Assembly (NCBI RefSeq): GCF_000159695.1
Contig: NZ_CM000955.1
Coordinates: 124,001-188,000, forward strand
Length of the DNA stretch: 64,000 nucleotides
Source of the DNA: Finegoldia magna ATCC 53516
GTDB taxonomy: Bacteria; Bacillota; Clostridia; Tissierellales; Peptoniphilaceae
Direction of reading: 5' to 3'
Both the position numbers and the translations under genes were made by a program. Positions 37,911 to 47,763 of this stretch are shown here, in pieces. Numbering within the stretch: position 1 is the stretch's first letter; each line of letters begins with the position of its first letter. The notes beneath the pieces are model-generated. The model was not told the DNA's origin and made no database searches. It was given only the letters and a program-made list of their open reading frames with translations.

Positions 37911-38483
37911 TTACTTTCTACTTCTTAGAAGTTTTTCCATCATATCTTCTCCATAATCTTCATATACTTCCGTGCAGTTTTCTTTAACTATGTCATAAAT
38001 CTCGTACCATAGAAGATTGGCCGTCTTTTGAAATTGTGAAGACATCTGTACAAAGGGAGAGGCAATAACTCCACCAGTTGTAGGATGCTTTCCTAAAAGT
38101 CCAAATTGACTTATTGCCTCTTCACATTGAATGTATCTTGCAAAAGCCTGGGAGTAGGATTCTAATAATCTTGGATTTACTAAGTTTTCACAGTTTCTCT
38201 GTTTTAGCCATCCCCAGGTCTCTTTATATATTTCATCAGCACCAAGTGGTATACCATTTTTTTGCTTTGCAGATAGATAGTCACTAGGAGCTGGCATATC
38301 CGTTCCATCAAGAACAGCACCGTCTGGTAAGTCAACTGCATCTATTTCTTCTGGAGTAAATGTTGGAATATCATTCATTAGTATTTCTACTTTTTTACCT
38401 TTTTCTATTTTTTCAGCAGCAGGCTGTGGTTTCCCTCCTGCTTTTACTCTTCTTCCACCTCTGTATGTTCCGTCTTTAGCGAT
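37911..38483 (-). CDS. terminase small subunit, P27 family, AUC start
   Basis: A 190-residue terminase small subunit that recognises phage DNA for packaging. P27 proteins begin with a (M)AKDGTYRGG-like stretch, recovered here by starting at ATC 38483-38481, which lies 7 nt after AGGAGG. The GTG at 38558 has no ribosome-binding site and adds an atypical segment. Conserved helices: LLESYSQAFARYIQCEEAIS and FVQMSSQFQKTANLLWYEIY. Next to HNH and TerL as in HK97-type phages. Confidence 0.9.
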   Translation of the reverse strand: MAKDGTYRGGRRVKAGGKPQPAAEKIEKGKKVEILMNDIPTFTPEEIDAVDLPDGAVLDGTDMPAPSDYLSAKQKNGIPLGADEIYKETWGWLKQRNCENLVNPRLLESYSQAFARYIQCEEAISQFGLLGKHPTTGGVIASPFVQMSSQFQKTANLLWYEIYDIVKENCTEVYEDYGEDMMEKLLRSRK

Positions 38484-38611
38484 AGTATCACCTCCTAGTT
38501 TATTATTTTCTTTAATAGGGCCTTTGAACCCGTTTTTTTGTGCGTGAGAGGGCGGCACCGTTGGTATGGAAATCAGCTTTTAAGGTAACGACTCCCCCTC
38601 CCCACGTAAAA

Positions 38612-38968
38612 CTATCCTCCAAACCTATCTCCACTCTTTGCATGAATCTTTGAGTGACAAGATTTACAAAGACTCATAAGATTGTCTTCGTTATTAGTTC
38701 CACCACGAGAAAGAGGAAGTATGTGATGTACTTCCTCTACCTTTGTCATTCTATTCTCTTTTAAACACATCTCACAAAGTGGATGCTCTGCTACATATCT
38801 TTTTCTAATAATTCTCCACGTTTTTCCATAACGCTTATGAGTTTTAGGATCTCGTTTATATTTTTCATAGTTTCTGTTGTATTCTTTCTCATGTTTCTTA
38901 CAGAATCGTCCATCAACTAATTCAGGACAACCTGGATGTGAACATGGTCTCTTAGGTTTTCTTGGCAC
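38612..38968 (-). CDS. HNH endonuclease, packaging-associated
   Basis: A 118-residue protein with two zinc-type Cys clusters (CSHPGCP ... CKKHEK; CEMCLKEN) and the HNH core EEVHHILPLSRGGTNNEDNL ... CKSCHSKIH. GTG start at 38968 preceded by GGAGTG. HNH proteins next to TerS/TerL assist cleavage at the packaging site in HK97-like phages. Confidence 0.93.
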   Translation of the reverse strand: MPRKPKRPCSHPGCPELVDGRFCKKHEKEYNRNYEKYKRDPKTHKRYGKTWRIIRKRYVAEHPLCEMCLKENRMTKVEEVHHILPLSRGGTNNEDNLMSLCKSCHSKIHAKSGDRFGG

Positions 38969-39087
38969 TTTATCACTCCATAAAGAAAGCCCTGAAGATT
39001 TTATCTCCAAGGCTCGTTTTATTATTCTTTTGCTATTCTAACTATACTACAACTACTTACTCTCATTCTATCAACTTTACTCTCCAC

Positions 39088-39145
39088 TTGACTTTTTTCT
39101 CAGAAGAAAATATAATTTAGTTAGAAAGTATGAATTTCTAACTAA
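39088..39145 (+). promoter_or_regulatory. toxin-antitoxin promoter and palindromic operator
   Basis: TTGACT (39088-39093), 17 nt, TATAAT (39111-39116). Directly after the -10 lies a perfect 11-bp inverted repeat TTAGTTAGAAA-N7-TTTCTAACTAA (39117-39145), the expected binding site for autoregulation by the antitoxin or the toxin-antitoxin complex. Confidence 0.85.
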
Positions 39146-39156
39146 GGAGGTTTTTT

Positions 39157-39414
39157 ATGTTAGTTGAACTAAAAGCTAAATCACAAGTTACTATCCCAAA
39201 AGACATAGTAAACTCTATGGAATTAAATCAAGGCGACCAATTTGAAGTCATAGAAGATAACGGAAAAATTGTACTTGTTCCAGTTGCAATCTATCCAGAA
39301 CACGTCATAAAAAATTTAAAAGCTGAAGTAAAAGAAATTAAAGAATCTATAAAAAATGGGACTCAACCTGTTTTTGATTCTATCGACTCTCTATTCGAGG
39401 AGTTAGACAAGTAA
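39157..39414 (+). CDS. AbrB/MazE-type antitoxin
   Basis: An 85-residue protein with an N-terminal SpoVT/AbrB swapped-hairpin domain (VELKAKSQVTIPKDIVNSME, GDQFEVIEDNGKIVLVPV) and an acidic C-terminal tail that probably binds the toxin. AAGGAGG precedes the ATG. It overlaps the toxin gene by one base. Only the antitoxin-toxin pair in the prophage is on the plus strand. Confidence 0.88.
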   Translation: MLVELKAKSQVTIPKDIVNSMELNQGDQFEVIEDNGKIVLVPVAIYPEHVIKNLKAEVKEIKESIKNGTQPVFDSIDSLFEELDK

Positions 39415-39680
39415 TGTCCTATAAAATTACTTATTCGAAAGCCTTTAAAAAACATTACAAAAAACTATCTGATACTGAAAAGAAACAAACGAAAAAGAAA
39501 CTTAAATTTTTCGTAGAAAATCCTACCCATCCATCTTTAAGAACTAAGAAAATACAAGGTACAGATGGAATATGGGAGTCCTCTGTTAACATGGATATTC
39601 GCATTATTTGGTTCTATGAAAACAATGAGCTGATATTCCTTTTAGATATTGGACACCATGATATCCTGGATAAGTTTTAA
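39414..39680 (+). CDS. RelE/YafQ-type toxin
   Basis: An 88-residue protein of the RelE/ParE superfamily, YafQ-like: YKITYSKAFKKHYKKLSDTE, then a basic IRIIWFYENNELIFLLDIGH segment ending in HHDI. These toxins cut ribosome-bound mRNA. Coupled to the AbrB-type antitoxin by a TAATG overlap. An AbrB-fold antitoxin with a RelE-fold toxin is a less usual pairing than RelB/DinJ. Confidence 0.9.
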   Translation: MSYKITYSKAFKKHYKKLSDTEKKQTKKKLKFFVENPTHPSLRTKKIQGTDGIWESSVNMDIRIIWFYENNELIFLLDIGHHDILDKF

Positions 39681-39724
39681 AATTAGTACTATAATAAAAA
39701 CACGAATTGAAAACGAAAGTTTTG

Positions 39725-39759
39725 CGGGTGATGCATTGATGCGTCACCCGATTTTTTTA
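39725..39759 (+). terminator. toxin-antitoxin terminator
   Basis: Plus-strand stem CGGGTGATGCAT / ATGCGTCACCCG followed by ATTTTTTT. With the promoter at 39088 it makes the toxin-antitoxin pair a closed transcription unit opposite to the prophage genes. Confidence 0.9.
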
Positions 39760-40158
39760 TATCTCTATATTTTTCAAAGCCTTACTATGAAGTCTAAAGA
39801 TATGTTGAATTGAGTAATTCATTTCAACTGCTATCTTCTCCCAAGATTCAAAACAAAGATATCTTTTTTCTAAAACCACTTGAAGTTCTTTATCTTCAAT
39901 CTTTTTTATTGTTCTTACGATTTCTTTTTTCAAGTCTACCAACTTATCTATATCCCTATTGATTTCTTCTTGGAGATCTACAATCTTAATAATAGTATCC
40001 TCAAGTTTAGATGTTCCTCTATTAGGACTCTTAGGCATATCGGATAAGGTTGATGTAGCTTTTGTAGCTAGTGCATTGAGTGACTCAACTTGCTCCAGCT
40101 TGCTGTTAATTCTTTTGTCTAAATAAAAAGCTTGTTTTAAATATTCTTTTGCATTCAT
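39757..40158 (-). CDS. DUF1492-family late regulator
   Basis: A 133-residue protein: coiled-coil N-terminal part and a C-terminal sigma region-4-like helix-turn-helix (RYLCFESWEKIAVEMNYSIQ, HIFRLHSKALK). DUF1492/ArpU-type proteins sit before the terminase genes in Firmicutes phages and are thought to activate late transcription. GGAGGTAAGAA before ATG. It is the last early gene. Confidence 0.85.
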   Translation of the reverse strand: MNAKEYLKQAFYLDKRINSKLEQVESLNALATKATSTLSDMPKSPNRGTSKLEDTIIKIVDLQEEINRDIDKLVDLKKEIVRTIKKIEDKELQVVLEKRYLCFESWEKIAVEMNYSIQHIFRLHSKALKNIEI

Positions 40159-40205
40159 TTCTTACCTCCATATATTTTGAGGTAAGTTCTCTATAGAACC
40201 TCTAC

Positions 40206-41549
<1,344 letters not shown>

Positions 41550-41831
41550 TTAGTCACCTCCAATCCTCTTTATTATTTCATCAATGTTTTCTTTGGAATC
41601 AAGAACATAAACCTTAAAACCTAAGTTTTTAAATTGCCTTATTCTCTTTTTCTGGATTGGTCTTGGTTCTCCTCCAGGTCTTTTTGTTTCAACAAATCCA
41701 ACCTTTCCTTTAGGAAGAAGTATTATCCTATCTGGTATTCCCGTCATTGAAGGAGATGTAAACTTAAGACATAGACCCTTATTCTCTTTTACTCTTTTAA
41801 CAAGGGCAGATTCAATCTCTTTCTCTCGCAA
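41550..41831 (-). CDS. VRR-NUC nuclease
   Basis: A 93-residue stand-alone VRR-NUC domain (PD-(D/E)XK fold): active-site residues in GIPDRIIL and VGFVETKRPGG. Such proteins cut branched DNA structures in recombination or replication. It overlaps the YozE-like gene by 43 nt and the SNF2 gene follows at once. Confidence 0.92.
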   Translation of the reverse strand: MREKEIESALVKRVKENKGLCLKFTSPSMTGIPDRIILLPKGKVGFVETKRPGGEPRPIQKKRIRQFKNLGFKVYVLDSKENIDEIIKRIGGD

Positions 41832-42046
41832 TTTTCATACTCCCTCCATGCGTTCTCAAAAGTCATCATACAATCATAACAAGCACCCTGGCTTTTTAAA
41901 TAATTTTTAATCAGTCTTTTCCAGCCCTTAAATTTCCCTGTTTTATTTTTAGGAAAGTCTCTATCTTGCTTCATATCTCTTGCTAAATCTCCTCTTGGAG
42001 ACTTTTCATTTAAGTGATTTTTCATCATGTAATTATAGAAATTCAT
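41789..42046 (-). CDS. YozE/SAM-like small protein
   Basis: An 85-residue protein MNFYNYMMKNHLNEKSPRGD with DLARDMKQDRDFPKN and WKRLIKNYLKSQGAC, the pattern of YozE-type SAM-like folds. It lies at the start of the second early block, after a 263-bp non-coding gap. Confidence 0.7.
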   Translation of the reverse strand: MNFYNYMMKNHLNEKSPRGDLARDMKQDRDFPKNKTGKFKGWKRLIKNYLKSQGACYDCMMTFENAWREYENCERKRLNLPLLKE

Positions 42047-42309
42047 AAATCCTCCATTTTTTTAAGTGTTGTATAGTGTAGCTTTATATAAACCTTTTAC
42101 ACGAGAGAATAAAAATAATATATAAAAGAAAGTAGGCTATAACTATTCACACCATACAAAATGCGTATATTAAGCCATTTTACTGTTAAGTCAAGTGTAA
42201 ATAGTCATGTCTTTTTGTAGTTTAGTGTATACATTTTTCATTAATTAAGAAAAACTTTTTTCTCTACAATCATCTTTATTTAGCCTATAAATGCTACACT
42301 AAGATGCAT
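42047..42309. other. AT-rich intergenic region, candidate replication origin or regulatory leader
   Basis: No gene is visible. TAGTGTAGC (42074-42082) and GCTACACTA (42293-42301) form a long-range inverted repeat bounding the gap, and TAGTGTA recurs at 42223-42229. A minus-strand TTGACT followed after 17 nt by AATATA could be a promoter for the block downstream. The position just after the primase-helicase gene favours an origin, but no iteron array is clear. Confidence 0.35.
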
Positions 42310-44511
42310 TTATAAAAAGTCGTCTTCCGACTCCATTAAATCATTGATGGTTATACCACCCCATTCAATTCCCCTATTTGTCCTTTTCTTTTCATAACCT
42401 TCTGCTATAAGGGCTCGTGAAAAATCTCTATTATTCCTAATGTATTCTCCATTTGAACCAGCCCACTCACGATAAACTTGATATAACCTTGCACTCATTT
42501 CTTTATAATTTGTTCCTTTTATGCATTTATCTGAAATAAAATGGTTTATCCAGTCATTTTCTTCTTTATATGATTTTTTTGCATCATCTACTACATTACA
42601 CTTTGGATATTTAAAGCCTGCATCTATATATTCTTTTGCTCCTTCAATCATCCACTGTAGAATTGCCTCACCTGCTTTTTCTAGGAGCTTATCTATATAG
42701 TCTGTCTTAGGATTTTTAATGGCGACAGAAAATGGAGCCACCACAATTCTTCTCCAGGTACCTCGATCATTAGATCCTACCTTTGGTAAATGATTTGTAT
42801 AGAGAATAGTAGAATGCGTTGGCGTAAATGAAAATGGTGCATAGTATTTTCTTTCTGCTGAAATATCATCAACACTTGCTATCTGCTTTAGCATTGAACT
42901 TGACAGTCTTTGACCCTCTTCTGTTTCAGAGGCTAGAATAAATCTCTTACCACATAACTCTGCAAGATCAACCTTCACATTCTTTGCTCTTGTTGTTAAA
43001 GACTCAGCTGGGATTTTACCTGCATAGTCTCCAAGAACGTGAGCCTCTGAATTAAAGACTGTAGACTTCCCATTTCCTCCATCTCCATAAGCTATAAGGA
43101 GTGCTTCTTCATAAACATGACCTATTAATGTCGACCCTGCATGGAACTTTAAGAAATTAATAAACTCATCATCTCCACCAGTTACATCCCTTAAAGTAGC
43201 TATCCACATATCCATATTATCCTTACTTGGAGCTAGGGCAGTAATCTTCGCGCAATAGTAAGATGGGTCATGCTCTTTTATTTCACTTGTTTTTAAATCA
43301 ATAACTCCAACAGGTGTATTTAAAATAAAAGCATCTGCATCAAGTTTTTCATTTTTAACTTCTAACAAAGACTTAGCTAGTTTTAATATTCCAGATACTT
43401 TTCCGTGGTCGTTCATTTTTTTAGCAAAATTGAGATAAGCTTTTGCACTATTTATTTTTAATTTTGCTTGTGCTTTTTCTTCCTTACTTCCCATCATTTC
43501 AGCATCTGCTAATTCTTGATAGGTCTCTTTAAATTCAATGCTTGCATTTTCTAAAACTTTTTTGGCAGTCTCCATATAAAGACTCATTACTTTTAGCTCA
43601 GAATCTTCCCACTTCTTGCCCGTCCAATAAAGCCAGCCTTGAGATATCGTGTAGATAGCTTTATCTTTGTTATGCTTAGTAAAGATTTCAGCCATTGCTA
43701 TATCTGTAAGTTTCTCTGGCTTATATTCCTCATATCTTTCATTGTATTCTTCAGGTGGCACATAATCTTCACTTGCCGCCACCTTTTTATAGAACTTACA
43801 AGCTGACCTCCATATTTGTTCCAGTTCATCATCTGGGAGTGGTGGTGAACAAAGACTAGCTTTTTTATCAAATAGTTCTCTTGCCTCATCTGTATTTCCA
43901 TATCGAATTAGAATCCTACCAGCAAAATGGTTCATAGTTGAATTTCTAGAGCCTTGCTGAATCAAGTCTTGAGAGTTATCAAAATCCTCAAAGTCGTCTT
44001 TTAGGATTTCTGTCACATATTTTCTCCCTCTAACTATTTCAACGGCAGGATTCTTAACTCCAAAGAAAAACCTCGCTCCATCTAAGGCATTCCCATCAAA
44101 AAAAGTATAAGTCTGCGCCAGCCTTTCTTTTATTCCTACATATTCAGCTAAATTTGTGATCTTAGGAATTGGGAAATATATGTGCATTCTTGGTCTTGCA
44201 GCTTTTCCATTTTTTTCTTTTCTATGGTTTCTGCTGTAAACTATGGCAAATTTAACTCCGTCAAAGATTCTTTTTAAATCATTAGCTGAAATCCAGTCAT
44301 CTGGATTTTCTGAATGATCGTTGTCTATATCCATGGGAACACATTCCGACTCTATAAAATTATCATTGGACCTGTAGGAGTTTTTATACTTAGCCATTAC
44401 ATGATCAAAACTTGCGGCTTTCTCAAATGACCTAACATCTACTGCATTAACTTCATTTGGATAAACACAGTTTGACTCCACTCCCATTAAGTTTGAGGTG
44501 TATATTTTCAA
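42310..44511 (-). CDS. P4-type phage primase-helicase (VirE/D5 family)
   Basis: A 733-residue protein: N-terminal primase-like part (AFSIRN-like YSRNHRKEKNGKAARPRMHI), a linker helix bundle, and a C-terminal SF3 helicase with Walker A AYGDGGNGKSTVF, Walker B region RFILASETEE and sensor motif LYTNHLPKV. It should start and drive replication of the phage genome. TTG start 8 nt after GGAGG. Last gene before the 42-kb gap. Confidence 0.93.
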   Translation of the reverse strand: MKIYTSNLMGVESNCVYPNEVNAVDVRSFEKAASFDHVMAKYKNSYRSNDNFIESECVPMDIDNDHSENPDDWISANDLKRIFDGVKFAIVYSRNHRKEKNGKAARPRMHIYFPIPKITNLAEYVGIKERLAQTYTFFDGNALDGARFFFGVKNPAVEIVRGRKYVTEILKDDFEDFDNSQDLIQQGSRNSTMNHFAGRILIRYGNTDEARELFDKKASLCSPPLPDDELEQIWRSACKFYKKVAASEDYVPPEEYNERYEEYKPEKLTDIAMAEIFTKHNKDKAIYTISQGWLYWTGKKWEDSELKVMSLYMETAKKVLENASIEFKETYQELADAEMMGSKEEKAQAKLKINSAKAYLNFAKKMNDHGKVSGILKLAKSLLEVKNEKLDADAFILNTPVGVIDLKTSEIKEHDPSYYCAKITALAPSKDNMDMWIATLRDVTGGDDEFINFLKFHAGSTLIGHVYEEALLIAYGDGGNGKSTVFNSEAHVLGDYAGKIPAESLTTRAKNVKVDLAELCGKRFILASETEEGQRLSSSMLKQIASVDDISAERKYYAPFSFTPTHSTILYTNHLPKVGSNDRGTWRRIVVAPFSVAIKNPKTDYIDKLLEKAGEAILQWMIEGAKEYIDAGFKYPKCNVVDDAKKSYKEENDWINHFISDKCIKGTNYKEMSARLYQVYREWAGSNGEYIRNNRDFSRALIAEGYEKKRTNRGIEWGGITINDLMESEDDFL

Positions 44512-44898
44512 TTAGGATACCTCCTTTATATAACGAATCTTCATTTTTCTCTTCTTAGCAATTTTTATTTCTTCTGCCATTCCAGGACTTATATGATCAC
44601 CAAAAGCCCAGACTTCTTCACATTTTCCAAGAAGGACATAATTAAAATGCATGGCAAGTCTTCTCTCACTTTCATCACTCATAAACTGAGGAAATAAAAG
44701 ATGTGGTGCTATGGGAATATTTCCTTTATCTAAGGCATATCGAGAATACTTCTGTGCCTTGATGACATTATTTTCTAGATCTTCAGAAAATGGACTGCAG
44801 ATATATACCAGGGGATAGTATCTCTTCTCTGCATTTTTAATTGCTTGATAAGGAGTGGGATCCTTGCACCCACTCCCGTTGTATAGTTCCTTATTCAT
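44512..44898 (-). CDS. DUF4406 protein
   Basis: A 128-residue Rossmann-like protein with YICSPFSED, APHLLFPQFMSD and EEVWAFGDHISPGM, the pattern of DUF4406/nucleoside 2-deoxyribosyltransferase-like proteins. It may salvage or modify nucleotides for replication (inference). Overlaps the preceding zinc-ribbon gene by 8 nt and is followed by the primase one base later. Confidence 0.88.
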   Translation of the reverse strand: MNKELYNGSGCKDPTPYQAIKNAEKRYYPLVYICSPFSEDLENNVIKAQKYSRYALDKGNIPIAPHLLFPQFMSDESERRLAMHFNYVLLGKCEEVWAFGDHISPGMAEEIKIAKKRKMKIRYIKEVS

Positions 44899-45091
44899 AA
44901 ATATCCCTCATTGTTTCACTACAAGTATTACAGCAAACTTGAGTAGAAAATAAATCGCCATCTTCCAATACTTTATTTAATTCTACTCGAACTTCTTTTC
45001 CACACTTTGGACAGGTGCAAAAGACATTCTCATCATTTATTTCAATGCTTATTTCCATAGAATCATTTATTTTTTCTTTAACATAAAACAT
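44891..45091 (-). CDS. zinc-ribbon small protein
   Basis: A 66-residue protein starting MFYVKEKINDSMEISIEIND, with CPKCG and CCNTC pairs that can bind zinc. ATG at 45091 after GGAGGG. It lies between the polymerase and DUF4406 genes. Function unknown. Confidence 0.65.
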   Translation of the reverse strand: MFYVKEKINDSMEISIEINDENVFCTCPKCGKEVRVELNKVLEDGDLFSTQVCCNTCSETMRDIYE

Positions 45092-45104
45092 GAATAACCC
45101 TCCA

Positions 45105-47036
45105 TTAGTCTTTTTTATAAAATTCACTTTCAAATCCATCTGCATCTAAGATAAGTCCAGGTGCCCAACTAGGAACTAAAGACATAATTTGATTTATTTC
45201 TTCGATACTAGATGAATCACTTTCTATTACAACTTCATCATGAATATGCATGACGATATTAAATCCTTTTTTCTCAAGTCTCATCATAGCCTCTGCTAAA
45301 ATATCTCTGGCTATTGCTTGAACTATATTTTCTACAAATTTTCCTCCGTAGGATTCTATCTTGTCCCACTTATTTCCTACTACGATTCCCTCATAGACTA
45401 TTGACTCTCCACCAAATCGATTCGTCCCTATCTTTGCCTTTGGATAAGCAAGTCGTCTTTTTGAAGGAAGTTCTATGAAAAGAATGCCTTTTTCATAGCT
45501 AATAACTAGGCTCTTATATTTTTCTTTAGTTCTAGTCTTTACAACTCTTTTTACGACTGAATCTATATCCCACCACAAGCTTACGATGTTAGGATTAGCC
45601 TCTCGCCAGGAATCAACTATTGATTGAAGTTCATCTTCAGACAAACCCATCTCAATACCACCCATTGCTTTAAGAGCACCTAAGGCCCCTTGATAACCAC
45701 AAGCTAAAGTCGCTATCTTTCCTTTTTGCCTGAGATGTCCATTAACTCCATGTTTTTCAACTGGCACTCCAAACATCCTCGATGCTGTTCTACAATAGAT
45801 ATCTTCTCCATTTTCAAAGGCATCCAATACCCATTGTTCTCCTGCAAGCCATGCAAGGACACGAGCCTCTATTGCTGAAAAGTCTGAAATAATAAACCTG
45901 GTGCCTTCTTTTGCTATAAAGGCTGTCCTTATTAATTGGGATAAAATATCAGAAGGAGATTCATAGAGAATTTCCATAGTTTCGTAATCTCTATTTTTTA
46001 CAAGACTTCTAGCTAGGTCTAAATCTTTTAGATTGTTTCTCCTTAAGTTTTGAACTTGAATAAGCCTTCCTGAATATCTTCCAGTTCTATTTGCACCATA
46101 AAATTGGATCAGCCCTCTTGCTCGATTGTCTTTTCCTTTTACATTTTTCATAGCATCATATTTTCTAACTGAAGATTTAGATAATTCCTGTCTAAGTTCC
46201 AAGACCTCTTTTATATCTCCCTCAGTATTTTTAAGAGCAGATTCTACATCTTTTTTAGCTAAGGAGTCTATCTCTAAGCCTTTTTTATTAAGCCATTCTT
46301 TTAGCTGTAATGGAGAGTTTGGATTTTCAAGGCCAGTTAGTTCTATGGCTCTATCCATGTTTTCTTCTCGTAAGATTCCGTCAAATTTAATAGCTGAATC
46401 GACTAAAACTTCATCAATTAAAATTCCTCTATCGTTGATGTTTTGATCTATCCAGTAGTTTTCCCATTCTGAATGAGACATAGGAAAGGCTGATAGTTTT
46501 TTCTTAATAGCCATTTCTGTTTCCACATCTCTTTGGTTATATTCCTTAAATGTAGACCACTTTTCTAAATCATGATGTGATAGATTTCTTATCCTCATAC
46601 CATTAGTCTTAGTTGGTTTGCAGGGAGTAGAAAAATATCTAATAAGGGCCTTGCCTTCATTCATCTTTTGCTTATCAAGTTTCAAAACCTCTCCTACTTT
46701 TTCAAGCGATAGAGGTAACCCTAGATAGGCTGACCAAATCATAGTGCAGTACCAACCTTGAGGTTTTAGTCTCTTACCTAAAAACCTAGATAGACACACC
46801 CTTTCAAAATTTGCATTAAAGGCCCACTTTTCTACGTTTTCATCACTAAGGGCTGACAATATTTCTTCAGGAATAATCTCTCCATTTGCCAAATCTATGA
46901 CCTTAACTTCTCCATCATTAATAGAATAGGCAAAGAGGAGGATTTCAAAATCCTCACTCTCGGCATATTTGTATACACCACTTTTGCCTAAATCAACTGA
47001 AGAATAGGTCTCAAGATCTATGGACAATTTCTTCAT
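45105..47036 (-). CDS. phage family A DNA polymerase
   Basis: A 643-residue polymerase. N-terminal 3'-5' exonuclease motif (KLSIDLETYSSVDL) and C-terminal family A motifs: A DFSAIEARVLAWLAGE, B (KIATLACGYQGALGALKAMG) and C HIHDEVV. It lacks a 5' nuclease domain, as in phage enzymes. ATG 47036 is preferred over GTG 47045; neither has a good ribosome-binding site and translation is probably coupled to the overlapping upstream gene. Confidence 0.94.
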   Translation of the reverse strand: MKKLSIDLETYSSVDLGKSGVYKYAESEDFEILLFAYSINDGEVKVIDLANGEIIPEEILSALSDENVEKWAFNANFERVCLSRFLGKRLKPQGWYCTMIWSAYLGLPLSLEKVGEVLKLDKQKMNEGKALIRYFSTPCKPTKTNGMRIRNLSHHDLEKWSTFKEYNQRDVETEMAIKKKLSAFPMSHSEWENYWIDQNINDRGILIDEVLVDSAIKFDGILREENMDRAIELTGLENPNSPLQLKEWLNKKGLEIDSLAKKDVESALKNTEGDIKEVLELRQELSKSSVRKYDAMKNVKGKDNRARGLIQFYGANRTGRYSGRLIQVQNLRRNNLKDLDLARSLVKNRDYETMEILYESPSDILSQLIRTAFIAKEGTRFIISDFSAIEARVLAWLAGEQWVLDAFENGEDIYCRTASRMFGVPVEKHGVNGHLRQKGKIATLACGYQGALGALKAMGGIEMGLSEDELQSIVDSWREANPNIVSLWWDIDSVVKRVVKTRTKEKYKSLVISYEKGILFIELPSKRRLAYPKAKIGTNRFGGESIVYEGIVVGNKWDKIESYGGKFVENIVQAIARDILAEAMMRLEKKGFNIVMHIHDEVVIESDSSSIEEINQIMSLVPSWAPGLILDADGFESEFYKKD

Positions 47037-47211
47037 AGCTATCACTAAGCTTTGTTAATTCTGCTAAATTATTTTTTCTATCTTCTTTTATTTGCTTTTC
47101 TATTTTTCTGATATCTCTATCTAGTTCTTTTAGCTGAGCTTGTAAAAATCCAAGCTTATACCATAAAAAGGACCAAATAGCTAAAACTATTGCTGTAATT
47201 AAATAGTCCAT
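47011..47211 (-). CDS. small membrane-anchored coiled-coil protein
   Basis: A 66-residue protein: one transmembrane helix (LITAIVLAIWSFLWYKLGFL) then a charged coiled coil (LKELDRDIRKIEKQIKED). It overlaps the polymerase start. Function unknown; similar small proteins next to phage polymerases are common. Confidence 0.65.
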   Translation of the reverse strand: MDYLITAIVLAIWSFLWYKLGFLQAQLKELDRDIRKIEKQIKEDRKNNLAELTKLSDSYEEIVHRS

Positions 47212-47220
47212 TTCTACCTC

Positions 47221-47763
47221 CTATGCTAAGAAATCTTCATCATCGTCCATAGCATCAAAGTCATCTGCTGCATTAGACCTATTTCCTAAAGGTTGACCAT
47301 CTCTTAGTTTTTGAATATTTCCAAGGCCAACGGCCACTCCTTTATTACCATTTACATTGTAGGCGTAGAAGTTAAGAGATACCCTCGCATAAACTCCTGA
47401 GTAGACTTCACTTCTATCAAGAATAGGTTCTACATTTCTATCCACAATTTGAGGTGCTGTCATAGAGTTGGCATTTAAGAAGTATGCATCTGCATAAGCC
47501 TCATCATCTTTTTCTGTGTCACCATCTCTTAATGGAAGTTTGATAGCTTTCTTATTTGGTTTCTTTCCATTGAATTTAGAAAGTCCTTCATCAATAGCAG
47601 CATCTACTGCTTTTTCAATTTTCTCAATTGTCTTTTGGTCGCTCTTTGGGATAATGACAGATACTGAGTATCTTTCTTTACCACCATTGATTGACTTTGG
47701 TTCCCATCCGTTAAAATATGATAATCTAACTTCACCTGTAATTACTTTTGTTTTATTTTGCAT
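47221..47763 (-). CDS. DUF2815 protein (ssDNA-binding-like)
   Basis: A 180-residue protein beginning MQNKTKVITGEVRLSYFNGW with RYSVSVIIPKSDQKTIEKIE, typical of DUF2815, thought to act like a single-strand DNA-binding protein. ATG 47763 has GGAGG 8 nt upstream. Acidic C-terminal tail (ADDFDAMDDDEDFLA), as in SSB proteins that recruit partners. Confidence 0.9.
   Translation of the reverse strand: MQNKTKVITGEVRLSYFNGWEPKSINGGKERYSVSVIIPKSDQKTIEKIEKAVDAAIDEGLSKFNGKKPNKKAIKLPLRDGDTEKDDEAYADAYFLNANSMTAPQIVDRNVEPILDRSEVYSGVYARVSLNFYAYNVNGNKGVAVGLGNIQKLRDGQPLGNRSNAADDFDAMDDDEDFLA

Noticed and set aside
38484..38558. GTG 38558 as terS start
   Set aside because: No ribosome-binding site before it, and the added N-terminus is unlike P27 proteins.
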